Shown: in pieces, positions 13,442-13,563 of the stretch
Layout of the letters: the number at the start of each line of letters is the position of its first letter
Position numbering within the stretch: position 1 is the first letter of the stretch
Assembly (NCBI GenBank): GCA_028718575.1
Contig: JAQULN010000030.1
Span: 1 to 13,563 of the forward strand
DNA length: 13,563 nt
Source: Candidatus Krumholzibacteriia bacterium
GTDB lineage: Bacteria; Krumholzibacteriota; Krumholzibacteriia; LZORAL124-64-63
Direction: 5' to 3'
Position numbers and translations under genes: made by a program
The notes under the pieces: generated by a model
Told to the model about the DNA's origin: nothing
What the model saw: only the letters and a program-made list of their open reading frames with translations
Databases searched by the model: none

Positions 13442-13563
13442 ATGGCACGCGCCAAGTTCGAACGGACGAAGGATCACGTGAACGTAGGGACGATCGGCCA
13501 CGTGGATCACGGCAAGACGACCCTGACGGCGGCGATCACGGAAATCTTGTCGAAGAAGGGAAT
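13442..13563 (+). CDS. tuf: Elongation factor Tu, N-terminal part (runs off the window)
   Basis: Only the first 40 codons are present. They read MARAKFERTKDHVNVGTIGH and continue with VDHGKTTLTAAITEIL, which is EF-Tu without doubt; GHVDHGKT at residues 19-26 is the GTP-binding P-loop. EF-Tu delivers aminoacyl-tRNA to the ribosome. The ATG has GGGAGG upstream (within 13425-13434). The gene is incomplete because the window ends, not because of a break. It is co-transcribed with the four upstream tRNAs from the promoter at 12769. Confidence 0.97.
   Translation, partial: MARAKFERTKDHVNVGTIGHVDHGKTTLTAAITEILSKKG

Noticed and set aside
1..13563. CRISPR array, insertion sequence or phage module
   Set aside because: No regularly spaced repeats, transposase or integrase motifs, or terminal inverted repeats were seen; the tRNA genes show no attached integrase or duplicated 3' end.

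Overview
The window is GC-rich bacterial chromosome (roughly two thirds G+C by eye) with short gaps between genes, no mobile element and no CRISPR array. One secreted protein ends in a FlgD-like/type A sorting-type domain (NPFNP...TTLSFELP...GRRVRLL...G.H...WNGRNASGQLVGSGIF). This domain is common in FCB-group bacteria and neighbouring candidate phyla such as Eisenbacteria, Krumholzibacteriota and Latescibacterota. That is my best guess at the source, but no marker here fixes the phylum.

Region 1 (247-6396, + strand) is a set of five closely spaced genes: a NodB-type polysaccharide deacetylase, an asparagine-synthetase-like protein whose glutaminase cysteine is replaced by proline, a Wzx-like flippase, an Asp/Glu-type racemase and a stand-alone ThiF/MoeB-like E1 enzyme. 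The first three look like the edge of a surface-glycan locus. The last two are less usual there and, with the Asn-synthetase homologue, suggest an amide-forming or amino-acid-decorating branch. No glycosyltransferase is visible; more of the locus probably lies before base 1.

Region 2 (6427-9651, - strand) holds a PAPS-type sulfotransferase and two tandem, clearly paralogous secreted proteins that look SGNH-hydrolase-like. One copy carries the C-terminal sorting-type domain and the other lacks it. Each copy has its own credible sigma-70-type promoter. The one between the copies sits next to a strikingly AT-rich island.

Region 3 (9925-12516, + strand) contains D-alanine--D-alanine ligase (ddl, GTG start) followed after 36 nt by cysteinyl-tRNA synthetase (cysS), driven by a promoter divergent from the second secreted-protein gene.

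Region 4 (12769-13563, + strand) is a stable-RNA/translation operon: a strong promoter, leader hairpins, then tRNA-Thr(TGT), tRNA-Tyr(GTA), tRNA-Gly(TCC), tRNA-Thr(GGT) and the start of tuf (EF-Tu), which runs off the end of the window. The order matches the E. coli thrU-tyrU-glyT-thrT-tufB operon. All four tRNA genes encode their CCA ends.
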